Assembly: GCF_037975245.1 (NCBI RefSeq)
Contig: NC_092567.1
Location: forward strand, 17,701,876-17,765,875
Direction: 5' to 3'
From: Apostichopus japonicus
Lineage: Eukaryota > Echinodermata > Holothuroidea > Aspidochirotida > Stichopodidae
DNA length: 64,000 nt
Under the pieces are notes generated by a model. It saw only the letters and a list, made by a program, of their open reading frames with translations, made no database searches and was not told the DNA's origin. The position numbers and the translations under genes were made by a program. Below are positions 11,090-24,599 of this stretch, piece after piece. Each line of letters starts with the position of its first letter. The first letter of the stretch is position 1.

Positions 11090-12077
11090 CTAGCTCTGCT
11101 GAAGATATGTCTCAAATATCCGTAGGCTTTTTTTCCTTCAATGCGGTAGGCTTACAACACTATAAACTATGATTGGTCCAAGCCTTCTTTCTTGAAATAT
11201 CGTTTTATATCACAATTTGAAATCCGTTGACCTTGAATAATTATGCAACGACCTCCAACAAAGACAGTGTGCTTATTGTACTCAATGTGGTTAACCTACG
11301 TACCATATATTGTTCCAGGCTTCTCTTCTAGAGATACTGTTTACAAGCTAGGCGTTACACACATACATATGCACGCAAACTACTTCATCATGACTTTGAT
11401 GCAACATACACAATACTCACACACGCTGACTATGACTGCAAAGGTTATGATTACATTGAAACCAACCAGAAAACCGGTAACCCTATCTGTTAACGATCAC
11501 ATTAGAATGAATTTTACATGTTGGGTGCTTAAGAGGCAAATCAAAACTGCCGGTTATAATTAAGTCTAGAAAGACCTACCAATGCAGCCACAAGACAGTT
11601 ATTATTGCAATTATCTTTTACCTACCAATAAGACGAAACTGTCAAAATGCTGACTTCGCACTACGAGACTGACCCTTGCTCGTAGTCAGCCATAAAGAAA
11701 ACAAGTGCTATTGTAGGGCCGGTGTAGAAGTACAAACTGTCGCAAATATACCATATTCAGTAAATACTGTCCTAGTCCCACTGAGACAATTTATACTGGA
11801 TTTACCAGTGCATTTGGTCTCCCCGGACCTTTTGTACAAGGCCAGATGGTACGGATTGTCTCCCGGAAACTATGGTTAAACGAAAGGGGGGCATTATTTG
11901 ACGGTTATTTATTTTGTTTTAAATTGTGTCCCCCTGAACACAATGTCCGCCCTAGCAGGTATGTTAGAGAAGCAACAATTTAATTAGTAATAGACTCTGG
12001 CAGTATCCGTATTTTCACATTTCGGCTTCCGTATATTTAGCAGTAAGTCGATCGATCGTCCCGTGCGACAACTAAAA
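11090..12077. other. Repeat remnant and upstream region of the integrase gene
   Basis: About 11215-11350 resembles the TGACC-rich repeat of 7131-8136. The rest holds no recognised gene. No convincing TATA box or initiator was identified upstream of the ATG at 12078. Confidence 0.35.
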
Positions 12078-12186
12078 ATGGAAAAGTTAGCAGAAAACGT
12101 GAGACAAATTGCCGATATTCTAAGAAGTGAGAGCTATCCAAGTGGTTTCACAAAAATAAAACAAAGAAGGATCTTACGGAGAAAAG
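12078..12186 (+). pseudogene. Exon 1 of a GIN/KRBA2-type integrase gene (probable)
   Basis: An ATG with A at -3 opens a 36-codon frame ending in Y-P-S-G-F-T-K and R-R-I-L-R-R-K, immediately followed by a consensus donor GTAAGT (12187). Short N-terminal segments with a Y-P-x-G-F-T-K pattern followed by an Arg-rich stretch are known from Ginger/GIN integrase-derived proteins of the KRBA2 type; this assignment is from memory of the family. The segment itself is intact. Exon 13906-14059 is the only other recognised part, and its phase requires at least one unseen exon between them. Confidence 0.45.
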
Positions 12187-13905
12187 GTAAGTTTTTCAGA
12201 CTGGCTGAAAATAGAACTCTTGCATACTGAAATTGAAGGAAAGTTTTGCTATCTAGGGCTACTCAACTCGCCCAAATCGGGGCAGCTCATATATACTAGT
12301 TGCATCAAAGTAAATGTCTGTAACTTACAGTATAGGATACACACTATGCCTATGATTGTTAAATGGCGAACGGCCATTCCACAGTTAAAATATAACCAGG
12401 CCTCTATAGACCTAGTGATTGGTGCACAAATCATGATATTCTTTTACCACGTTTGGTTAGTTGTAAAAACTCATTCGCAAAGATCAAGCAATTGCTTATG
12501 CAACATTATAATCAGTTCTATGCTTGAGCAAAGTTGTTAGTGTATGGAAAAAGTTATTAGGGCCTAGTTGTTTTCGTTTTGTTTCCCAATCCATTTTGTC
12601 ATAACAAATTCTTGTGAAAAATATCATAAATGTCCACCTTTTATCGCTCTGCCTATCAAAGAAGTTAACAATCATAACCAAATCATATCACTAAAGCTTA
12701 CAGAGATAGTCTGGCCTGCATGCATGCGACAATATAACATGCAACTAACGGACTATAGCCTAGCCTATTTCTAGAGGAAAGTGGCACTAATACTGTACGT
12801 AACATTTTCATGTCATTACTTTGGTTGGTAAGATATTGAAGGCCTGATAGTATATTTTTAGGTGTGCCATATTCACTATATGCCAAACCTCACTGCAGAA
12901 GAAAACTTCACAAACATCTGTACCCAAATAGTGGCCATGCAATACGTACAATAATGGAAATATTCCATTTCAAACACTGATATAGAGTTGTAATTCAATT
13001 TTAGTGGCACTTTAGCTAGAGTTACCAATCCTGCAGCCCATATAATTGTGTTTTTTTTGGGGGGGGCGGGGGCAAAAAACATGATATCTCCTTGATCATG
13101 AATTTTCTTACCTCTTTGAAGGTGCTCATCTTGGCATAGATAAACCAGGCAACAGAATATGTCGAGATTCTGTTGGAAAACTTTCAACGTTGTTGTAACA
13201 AGGCATGTTCAACAGGATGTCAAAGCGTCATTGTCCTGTAGACCTACGAACAAGTCTCCATAGCATTCCTGTAACTGGATTATGGAAGCATGCAGTGAAG
13301 GTTTACTTTAGTTAAAGTCACTCTGTCTGGACAAATTGAAAATTTACAAGTTTAAAGGTAGCCTGTATAGGCCCTAAATTTTGGTCACTTTAATTGTCAG
13401 AAATATTCAAAAAGTACTTTCCTGGGGGGTAATATCCCTTTAAATTGTACCAGACATTCTAAATGATGACACTAGCTGATTGAATGTCCCAGTGAGGTAA
13501 ATTTCCAGGGTAGTAATAAACATACTTTAAGAATTTTGACCAAAGTGAAAATCTGGCATATTTAGGGCCAATACAGCATACCTTTAAGCCACACTTTGGC
13601 ATAACTGCAGATCAACCATCAATATAGGCATATAATGGTAAGTTGCAAAAAGTGGACGTACCACTTTTCTGGTTTAGTGGTTTAAGCGATTGTACAGTAT
13701 GGTTTAAGTTACATTTTCATGTATGCAAGGTAAAAATAAATGGCCTAAATCCACCAACACCCTGTTTCTATCAGATATCCCACTAATGTTTATCTAGATC
13801 TGTGTACAGAATGAAGCAATGGAATAGAACAACCGTCCAGGCAAAGCCTGCAACTTGTAAATGTTTTTGAAATGAGCACCTAAATGCTGTCTTCTTTCTT
13901 AACAG
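12187..13905. other. Putative intron(s)
   Basis: From the donor GTAAGT at 12187 to the acceptor TTCTTTCTTAACAG ending at 13905. Direct joining would put TGA in frame, so an intermediate exon should exist or the gene is broken. A 10-G run lies near 13060. Confidence 0.35.
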
Positions 13906-14059
13906 GTTGGTGTTGATCTTAATGGTACTCTGTCAGTGACAGCTGCCAGCGACTGTACATAATAACACTGTCTGACTTCTATTCAAAGTGGCCTGAGACG
14001 AAGGCAGTGCCTGACAAGACTGCAGCATCAACTTCTAATATCATGACTGATGTAGTGAG
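13906..14059 (+). pseudogene. Integrase catalytic-core exon, frameshifted
   Basis: Bounded by a good acceptor (…CTTAACAG) and a donor (G|GTAAAC at 14060). The first part reads V-G-V-D-L, the first catalytic Asp motif of rve-type integrases. After codon 18 the frame meets TAA, while a shifted frame reads I-I-T-L-S-D-F-Y-S-K-W-P-E-T-K, continuing through V-P-D-K-T-A, the classic core following the first Asp. The exon therefore carries one frameshift. The remaining Asp and Glu motifs were not found downstream. The fold is that of Ginger/GIN/retroviral-type integrases; here it is a domesticated-type or transposon gene decaying in place. Confidence 0.6.
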
Positions 14060-17000
14060 GTAAACATAACTAAAACATTTAATAATTTTCTTTAGTTAGT
14101 GCCAATAAGGAATGGCATCATATATGTTATCTGTACCATGCAAATAACTGATAGTGCATGGCAGATTGATCAACACTTCTGTGTTTGGGTATAACTATTT
14201 CCAGATGGGTATAAAGCATATTGAAAGGGCATGAAGGTAGGTAAGAACCGAGAAAGTGTACTGTAAATCTTTGCAGGTGTAGTTCCCATTAATAAGTTTA
14301 TCTGTAAATGTTTCTTTACCTATATTTACTTGCAAAGATTTCCCTCTGGCATATAGCCAGACAATTGTCTTTATTTCTTCTACATCCCCAAAAAGAGATT
14401 TTTCCTGGAACTGTTTCACTGAAGCAGACACAGTTTATTTGTTCAAACAAATGATGAGTAAATAATTAAGACCACATTCCACAGCTAGACATCACCTATT
14501 GTGTGTTGTGTTTTCAAAACAGTGTTGGATAGTGTGTGAACTTATTACTACTTCGCTGTTTGGACAGGTACTTCGACAAGATAAGAGAGACAATGTATCA
14601 ACTGAGTTTTGGTACCATTTCTCGGTTAGGCCCCTGAGGAAAATTGCTAATTGTGATTGTGTGTGTATTGGTGGGGGATATTTTCTGAATCCTGGGGGAT
14701 GGCCGACCCCTTTTCTTTGGCAAAAGAAAGCAATTTTTAGGTCTCTTTGATTCAAATGATGTATAATAGTACATTTTACTATAATAATGGTTATAGCTAG
14801 CATTATTTTTTTTTTGCATTTGGGTCGTACAGAGGGTGTTTTGAACCCCCATGGATCCTGATTCAGGACAATTATTGTTTGACAGTCTCATCTCTGACCA
14901 CTACTGGAGAGAGTATGTATGAAGTTAACAGAAGACCCCAGAAGACATGTCTAGACAATTTTCTTGGCAGTTAACTTGTTGCCGACAATAATCCTGTCTT
15001 TCACTCTAACATATCATGAGAGAAAATTTCGTCGGCTGCCAAACGTTATAGCAAAGACAGGCCATTGACTTTACACTGCAATTCGTTCGGTGGAAATCCA
15101 TATATTTCTTGCATTTCAAATTGACGCGATGTGACGCTCGAAAATTCTTTATCACCTCATAACTTCATAAAATAACAAATTGGAAGGCGTGTTTCTTGGT
15201 TCTGGAAATTGTGTTCAAGATAACTTCTCATAGAAAAAACATATAACCGAACATAGTCTGCTTCCTGTTGTAACTTTTGCTGTTGTTGAGTTCTGTGTAA
15301 GTGTTAAGGGCAAACCCGTTGGATACATGACAATCAGCCATTTTATTTGTTATTCACAATAAAGATTAAAATTTTGGCGGTATCAAGTTGCACATTAAAG
15401 CATTATACAGGTAATCCTACTGTTTGTGGAAAGCAGTTCAAGGGGGAATTCTATAGGGAAACTTCTGCATGGTTTTATTGAGGTTTACCAAACTCCAAAA
15501 GGCTGTTCTTCCTGTGGATTATGAGAGTTTTCAAGTACAAATTGTTTGAAGAAGAGTGACAGTAGTATATCATTCTTATTTAGTCAAACATCCCTGCTCG
15601 AAGGATGCTCTAGAAAGCATCGATTATATTTAGTTGCCTCAAAGCTACAAAGGGAGAGTCATCATCCCAGTAAAATTTCCTCATGAATTATCCCATGTAT
15701 ACACACTTTGATCACTCTTTGCCCAGGCTGATATAGATTCAGAATATTATGTTAGTGACTATCCTCCAATTTCATGTTTTGATTTTTACTTAATCTAATT
15801 TCTTTGAACAAACTTATCTCTACAAGAATGACGTATTTTAAAGTGTGAGAAACATGATGAGACAAAAACTCTAGCATATTGCAACCTGCTCTGTCCTATT
15901 TGCTTTATTTTTCTTTCCCTTTTTTTGGGTTTGTTTTTGTTTCTTGTATGTTTGCAGCTCTTTTGAAGAGGATATCTTTCATATATATCTTTTCTAATTT
16001 GAACCACTTTTTGTCCATTAAGAAAAATTTCATAATTAGAAAAAACGATCATTTATCACTGGAATTGCCTGGATGCCATTTGTCTATACAATGATTATTT
16101 GCTTCACGCATGGCCATCACAACGGGGTTTAGGGGGGTGGGGCGGGGTACGGCCTTCTACCTTGTTGAGAGGGAGAAATCCTTGACTCGACGATTGAGTG
16201 AGAAAAATAAGGAAGTGTAAAAAAGTGGTAATGAAAGTCAAGAAACAGGTGTCAGGCCCGTACAGGGAAGGTTGGGGCAGTAATGACATTTCAAGGTCAG
16301 GGAAGTATCTTCCAGCTACCTTAGGGTTGTTATTAGCAAACAAAAATATTTTGGACTTTATCACAGATAGGTCACGGATTTAAGAGGACCCCTCTCCAGG
16401 ACACAAATCGATAACTTACCATCCCAACCCCACCCTCCTTGCACTCACAACTCTGTATATGGGCCTGAGTGTTGTATACAACATTGCCGATTTCGTTTAG
16501 GATCTAACTTAAAAACACCCTAGATTCCCGTCCTATAATGAGCTTTACGCACGGATGAAATTTCATATTGGCTTGGCAACTTTCGTATATAGACCTATGA
16601 AGTACAATACCATAATTGCCAAATCTTACCCACTGTGTGATGGGGAAATGCGGCTATACAATGAAGTTTGACTTTTAAGTTCGTAATCTTTTACCCCTAC
16701 AGTTATCATTTGTTGTTGTAGCTGTTGCTTTCCCGTACCAGCCCTCCTTTGGGAAGGGAGTTAGGTTGATGCGATCTCTCCCTCTGTAAAGAGGACTATG
16801 AACGCAAAATAGTGGCCGAATACAACATGCAACGTATACGGAGGATTAAATGGCAGCAATCACAACGAAACATGATTAACATATTTTACAGATGGAAGAG
16901 TTGTTACCTTTTCTTCTTTTTCCCCTTCTATTTTTTGTTTTGTAGCAACACACAACGCCTCATATATGTCATGAACATCTAACTATGTATGCATCTGTTT

Positions 17001-19654
17001 TAATGATTGATATAATCGCGAGTTACTGCTATAAGGAGGATCTAAAATACATAAATAATGAAATTCATTGCCTTTTGAATGTCGAATTGCCTACATTTTA
17101 TGCAGGACAGAATATACTATGAAGTATTTGCGGACATTCTGTATCAGGACATTTCGTCCGGCCGGACTATATTTGCTGTGAGGTGGGGACACAATTTTCA
17201 GCAGATAATGTCCGACCGGACTAAACATGCTGGTACAAAGTGTCTTCGCGGACACCTTTTTACAGGGGGACACTCTGTACTGTCACACCTGAGTGAAATC
17301 ATCGACATTTTCAGTTTTACCTTTCATGCTAAAACCCTCTTCAGCGGTAATATACAATATTGTTTCTGTGCTAACTGTGAAGGCCATCATAATCATCTAT
17401 CTCTGTGCCAACTGCCATATGGATAAACACTCCAGAAAAGCCAAAATTCCTTTAGCTGCAAGTAAACAAAAGAGAAGTCGACATTAACAGAGATGAAAAG
17501 TAAACCATCACACCTGAAATATTGTTCATATGAGGAGCCTATATTCATCACTGAATTCTTTGAATGTACAATACAATCACATAAAACATGCCAACACATT
17601 GGGCTTGTGTCTCAACCATAACTGCTGAATTACAAAAAGTTTAATATGTTAAATGCTTTGAGTGTTTTGCAACAATAGTATCCATGCTCTCCAGCTCACC
17701 TCCACTTTTAAACTTGAAAGATGTATTACAAAGTATTAAAATAGGAGCTATCCATGCAGCATTTTGTTCTTCAATGTGGTTTTTTATTATATAGATATTA
17801 CATTAAGCTACAGGCTTAGTTATTTCTAGGTAATAATGTATCATCTGCAGCTCAAAGCCTGGTACTTATTGTGTTAAAGCATCAGAAACTATGAAGAGAG
17901 ATACCACTCTTGAACGCATCACATGGCCGTTCATTCAGTGTATGCCTTTTTACTGTGTGATAATAGCTCCTAATGCAATCGCTCAAAGGAGAAGCATAAT
18001 ATCTGCATGTGCTGAACGTACATAACCTTCATGCAAAATGCTGAGTGTCTTAACAATAGTTACAAGGCTCTATTTGGTGTGCCCACAGTACAACGCGCAG
18101 TCTGTAAACTCACAATGACAAATTTTGCAAACAATTAATGGATGTATAATTATTGTCTGAAATGTAAACAAGGTGGGCTATTCACATGGCTTTATACAAT
18201 GCCAACGATATCCTTATATGGCTTACGTATGATTGCTAACCTGTTAAACCATCCGTAGATACAGCAGTACCGTGAACAGAGAATCCATCATAGCTGTGCG
18301 CCTCTTGGCGTTATCGCAAACATGTGTTGTTCTCAAAAGGGAAGCATGTAATTATATTCAATGCTGAGGTTAAATTATGTAACTACTTAACACGAATAGA
18401 ATTGCTCATCACTGACCACTAAATAGCCCATCCCTAAAAAAATAATGGAAATGGCCAATACATTTTAACCAGCGACACATAGGATTTGTCACAAAGTGGT
18501 TAGTTTAGGCTAAATTCATTATGAAACAGGGCAATTGAAGAATTAGTCTACGACTAACCGATTTTTAGCAATTTGAAAGAATCTAGGAATAATTAGTACT
18601 ATACAACTTAATATAAGTTAGAATTTCTTAGCTTTCCCTTACAAATGCTTGGCTCTTGCATTTAAGTTTGCTGTCCAAAATGCATAAATAAGGTTAGACA
18701 AGTAGCCTTTAACACTAGTACTACTACTAATAGCCTATAGGCCTACTAGTACTACTCTGTCGAATTCACATGACATTGACGAGAAGGCCTAGCATAAACT
18801 TAAACCAAGGGGATCGACGGTTAGAAATAACATTTAACCAGTCTTTACAGAAGTTAGGCGTAGCCCTTACTTTAGACTTAACACTACAGAGGGCTAATAC
18901 TAGTAACTGAGACAGTCAGATATAGCTTAGCCTAACATACAGTGCTAATATGTTAGGCCTAGGGGAAGTTACCGCGATATAGATCTGGGAATACAACTGA
19001 CGGCCTTCGATCAATGTTTAAAAGTCTATTGCCCTTAATTGAGGATAAGCCTATAACTCTGGAAATCTACTAAATGTGAGACCTTCTTATACCATCTCTG
19101 AATATTCGAGAAGTTGTCATACGTTTGACAAACCTTTCTCACCTGCATGTCATCCGTCACTCACCCCATCAGCTTAACGTCATCGGATGTTGTGTACAAT
19201 GTATCGTACATTTCCGCGCCGCCAGTTAGTATTAGATATACCGATATACTATTAGATATATTAGTATATTAGATATAGTATTAGATATAGCGCGCTATAT
19301 ACACTGGACTACAAATGATATTTTTTAGATCAGTGACCGGTTCACCGCCAGCTGCTGCACAAAGCTACCGTTTGCAGGAGCGCCTCTTAAAAAAAAATTC
19401 TCAGCTAAAACATATTTATATCATTTCTTAAAATATTTGAGCCAGGTCTCACTAAATTTTCCATTACATATTTCTTTCCCAAAATTATTCACATGGCTCA
19501 AAGTGCCGTTTATGTTTCTAAAACTTGACGGAAGTATATTGTGAACACATTGGGCCGATCCATGTTCACCCCCCCCCCCCTTCCCATTCCCCTTCAAAGG
19601 TTTCTCCGCGGTCCCTGTACAAAACGTTCAAAACATATAACGTGTTTTTGAACA
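14060..19654. other. 5.6 kb unique sequence, no gene recognised
   Basis: Absent from copy B. Contains low-complexity patches (TAGATATA repeats at 19225-19300) and poly-C near 19567. Further integrase exons were looked for and not found. Frames of up to 115 codons (for example 17079-17426) show no recognisable motif. Confidence 0.4.
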
Positions 19655-22600
19655 GAAATTCAATTATATCATGGTCTGTATATAAACAGCAACTCCTTTT
19701 TAAGGAACAAAAAATAATTGAAAACTTACAACTGTTTCTGGCACTGAATGTTTACCTTACATTTTTTTTTATACAGAAGACGTATGATTTTGAACAGTAA
19801 CAAAAAATCAATAACAATTCAATAAACATACATGTGTTGTTATTGTACAACCATTCTGTTCTGATGGAACATAAAGTTATCGTAAGTTAACAACAATTTT
19901 TAACACTGTATAATATGTTTCTACAGCACTGTCACTGAAAAATAATAACGAAATGTATACTGAATTTCTTGGTATTTTATATATTTATAAAATGCAGCCG
20001 GATGTACCAGATGATGACTAAAATAAGGAAAAAATACTAATTTAGTCTACAAAAGTCACTCAGAGACCAAAAGAATACTACAAAAAAAGAACGAATGACA
20101 AGGCAATGCCATCAGAGAACTAAATAGACTAATAAGACTTAGGCGATATTTAAAGAAATGGACTGCTGCTTTCATACAGAGACAAGCATTTGTAAAGCAA
20201 CGACAATAGATTTCAGAGCTTTTAAATCTGGAGGATTTGTGTGACTAGTACAATAGTTGTTACGCAAAGGCTGCTCACATATATAACAACTTGAAATGAG
20301 GTCATATCGAAATATTGAAGTGTTTTTTTAAGATGGATTGCTTGGCGTCAACAAACCGTTCAGTTTATGCCAATTTGGATCAAATGCGTGTAACCGCGTG
20401 ATTTCCAAGCGTTTTGAAATGCGAAGAATGATTGGAATACATAGATCATATCATTTCCACTGTTGTCGGTCTATAGTACTGTATGCATGTATTAGGGGAA
20501 CACGCGAACGCCACTCGATTGGTTTTTCAGCTTTTCTTTAATTGTTCCGCGGTATATACATTTTGGAGATTTCCTGCAAACAAAATGTCACTAAATAACT
20601 TTTAAATAGTGTTGTCATCTCATTTTGTGGGTTCCTGTCGTTTTTTTTTTATTATGCTGGAGAAGCATATTGCTTGTTAAGAAATGGTAAAATGTTGTCT
20701 TATATATTACACAAGAATGGGTTGTCAGTGTTTGAACGTATACATATCAACAATATGAAATAATATGTTACGGTGGGTTTCACGTTATTTTGTATACTAG
20801 GTCTTGTTCACATGACGATGTCTCGTATTTTGAGTATAAGAACCAATGTTCTTGACCCCACATGCAAACCGTGAAAACTGAACAATGTCGTATTGATACA
20901 TAAGGATTATAATAGCATCATCCTATATACAGGCATCTTTGTATGTACTAACATAATATGTTACACTACATATTATGTAATCAATTTTGCGGTAAGAGAC
21001 TCACGCTACATCATACCCTTGTTTTGAACTCACACGTATAGTAAACATTTCTCCAAGACTGTTTAAGAACACAATATACGTTGGTACCTTTCAAATGTTA
21101 TGTAGGTCTATTTGTTTTGTAATATGGTCAAATATTGATTCACTGTAGGTTGGTATTTTGAAGAAACAATAGCACCGTCCTCTGCTGACGATCCTCCTTT
21201 ATACGCCAGTAATTAACTTACATCAATGACATAATTGTCCTCTACTTAATATTAATCTACGACTCATTATGCTGGGTGGATAAGATATGCATGAAAACGA
21301 TATTGTGAGGGACTTTACTTTTTACACAAAATTAGATCTCGAATTATAGAGAATGTTCATCGCAACAGACCAAACCCTTTTTTATACCAAGCTTTAAACT
21401 TCAGACTGTTGTTGACTAGTATGACAACGACGTGGGCAAGATGGTATAACGAATTAATATGTTCGCATTGTCAACTTCAGCATTTGTGACAAATGTCACC
21501 ACTTCATACCATCTCTTTCCAGTGCAGTTACCTTAAATGGGTAATACGTGCAACGTTTAAAAAACAGCCCTATCAACAGAACCTATGAACAGAAGGAACA
21601 CGGTATGCGAAACGACATATATTAGGAAGAAATCTTAATGCAGCACGATACTTGTTTGTGGTTACACAATGTGTATTCAAACGTGTGACGGCACACAAAC
21701 GGGTCTAGACTTGCCAAACTATAGCTGACAAAGCCCTACTGAGCGTATTTCGAAATACGCTTTGTAGTGTTAAAACCGGTCGATAGAGCGGTTGAGTGAT
21801 CTCCCATCTTACAAATTAACACAAATGTAATCGGTGTTTCCTTGGTATTATTTTAATTACCTTATCGTATAGAAAATAAATTTTATTTCACTAGACACAC
21901 CGTTGTTTCACAACTGTTTGTTTCTGGGATAGAACAGACTGCATACTTACACTTTCCTTGTGAGACTACTTTCTCTTGTTGTATATAGCGGTCACAGTAA
22001 CACCAACGTACGCCTTAATACGTCAGGTTCAAAAGACTCTAAAGTGACATGCTGTAATTGTTTGGACCGTGCAGACACAAATAAAAAATATTCTCTACTT
22101 TCGAGGGTTCCATTTACGTGTTATTTAGCTAATGTCTTATTGATTTTATGCTTTTGGCCTTGTTTGAGTGTTTGGAATTATTCAAATTTGTTTGTTATAT
22201 CGCAGCAAGTATATCTGAATATATAAATCAATAAATTAATTCACTTACGTCTTGCTGTGTTCTCTGTTTTTTTTACAGATTTATCATTTGTTTGGCAACG
22301 TTTCTGCTGACAAGTCCAAGTTTTACTTTATGTACTGCTAAAATGATTTGTTTTCGCCCTTATACTGTGTTTACACTCGAGTCAACAGTAAATTATTTCA
22401 GGTTGTCATATCGCATAGTTACCTTTATCACGCACCTTATTATTTTCTTTGTCTTGTTTAGTAACAACTAGTTCTGATTGACGAGATATCTAAACCATGT
22501 TAAATGTATAGAGTTCATGCTTATACCCTGTTGTAACACAATGTATAACACTTGTCTAGAGATTACCCTTTCTTAGTCAATGATATTTTTCTTTGTGAGC

Positions 22601-22690
22601 AGGAGCTCAACCTTTCATATGATGATAATGATATTTCACCCATTAATCTTAATTCAGCTTTATATTCAGACGTAAGTGATTTAAAGGAGC
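19655..22690. other. Duplicated non-coding sequence, copy A
   Basis: Aligns to about 49905-54900 in copy B, apart from the B insertions at 50209-50755 and 52434-53872. It includes a 407-bp stretch (19966-20372) identical to 50756-51162. The empty TTAA target of the B insertion lies at 21635-21638. No gene recognised. Confidence 0.5.
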
Positions 22691-24330
22691 GTTAAACGTG
22701 GCGGGGGAGTTGGAATTTATATCAATAAATTAGAACTTTTTGTAATTAGAATTGATCTTTTATTAAACCCTCTTTTATTTCAGTCCATGTTTGTTGAAGT
22801 TAAACTCAACAATAGAACTTTTATCTTGGGAGTTATTTATAAACCCCCCGATGTCCCAATAACTGCATTAAATGATGCATTATCTGGTAGTTTGCAAAAC
22901 ATACAAAATGGAAAGAAAACTTGCTATATTACAGGTGATTTTAATATTGATCTTTTGAAGCATGACCATTTGCCTCATATTTCACATTTTCTTGATTTAA
23001 TGAATTCTCATCATATTATTTACCATTCATATAAAAAACAACAAGGAATACATCCACATCTTCATCACTCATTGAAAATATTCATTGTAATGTTTCTATT
23101 GTTCATTAAAATATCTGGCATCTATTAACTGATATTAGCGACCACTTACCATCTTTGGTTATAGGGATTTTGGTACTTATATCTATCAACACAAATAAGC
23201 TTGTTAACCACAAGTGGGATACTAGTGCGAAAGCGCTACACAATGTCATAATTGAACTTCTTCTTTTGATTGGGGACCTCTATTTAATGAGACTGATGCA
23301 GATGTGGCATATAATTTTTTTGTTGATAGTGTTCACCAAATTATATCTAAGCATTGTATTATTAAAGAACTTGAGGTTAATTCTCATAGGCGCTCCAGTC
23401 CCCATGGATTACACTTGGTATTTTAAGATATATTTCCAAAAAGAACAAGCTTTATAAGAATATCATTCTCGCCCCCTCTTCCATTAATAAGTACAAGTAC
23501 ACTCAGTATTAAAAAATAAGCTAACCAATATTATCAGATTGGCTAAAAAGATGCATTATGAGAAATGTTTTAATGACAATAAAACAACCTAAAGGAAACT
23601 TTGGATATCATTTATAAAAGTCTTGGTCGTACTTCACCCAAACTCGTCTTGATAAAATTAAAGAGAATAACAATTATATATATCACCGATAAACATGTAA
23701 TGGCTGACACATCCAACAACTATTTTGTTAATATATTGCAAGTACAACCCACTATGTAATTCAAATTTTCGTGACTTTCTTCCTGAGGCAAACCCAAATA
23801 TCTCTATTTCTATTACCAACTAATAACACAAAAATTATTGACTTAATTATGAATATGAAAAAAATGTGCGTGTGGTATTGCTAATATTTCTGTTAATGTT
23901 CTCCGAGATAATCGTTTCGCTTTAGCAGCTTCTCTTACATTTATCTTAAATTTATTAATTTCAACTGGTGTTGTACCACTTCGTTCCAAGGAAGGTAAGT
24001 AAATACGATACTTAAGGTGGTGATAGTTCAAGTGTTTCTTTCTATAGACCCATCTCATTACTTTCATCTTTATCAAATATTCCAAAACGCATTATTTACA
24101 ATCGTGCCATTCCTTTCTAAAATATGACACATAGCAACAGACAGTTTGGTTTTTGTAAAGGCCGCTCTACTGCTATGGGAGCTTTAGATGTCACACACTA
24201 TATCATCAGTGGTATATCATATCCTTTTTTCCCCTTTTATTTACATTTACTTTGTACTGAATTATGTTACGGTAGATTTATTGTAAAAGCTTCGGCTTCA
24301 AAGCCCTTCCACCAAATGACTTATCAATTG
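22691..24330 (+). pseudogene. Non-LTR retrotransposon (Jockey/CR1-like) remnant, copy A
   Basis: The C-terminal part of an apurinic-type endonuclease is open at 22787-23128, with I-L-G-V-I-Y-K-P-P followed by the catalytic T-G-D-F-N-I-D-L-L motif. Reverse-transcriptase pieces follow in broken frames: R-P-I-S-L-L-S near 24047 and Q-F-G-F-C-K-G-R-S-T at about 24140-24175. Stops and frameshifts separate them and the catalytic YADD region is not present. The copy at 54930-56560 carries largely the same lesions, so the element was already dead when the region duplicated. Clade assignment within non-LTR elements is tentative. Confidence 0.75.
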
Positions 24331-24591
24331 TTGTCTTTTCATTGTAAAGTATGCATACAATTGTTGTCATAGTTACATGCCTGAACGAGACAACCAATTG
24401 ATTCTAAGTCTGTTCTGTCTGTTTATAAGGGTACAATGAGTAGTTTCATATTCTAAGAGTGCAGAAATTGATTGTGTATGTCTGTATATGTGTTGACAAC
24501 AAGTGTGTATCGTGTAGTGTTGTAGTACTGCTGTAGCAAACAGACCAACGTTGTATCAATGTTTCAATATTATTCCTTGAGAAAAAAGTAC
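24331..24591. other. Duplicated non-coding spacer
   Basis: Matches about 56560-56825 in copy B. Nothing recognised. Confidence 0.35.
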
Positions 24592-24599
24592 ACCAAACA

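Noticed and set aside
17079-17426. 115-codon frame with repeated GGACA words
   Set aside because: No family motif, no splice context, no partner in copy B; frame length is unremarkable for AT-rich DNA of this size.
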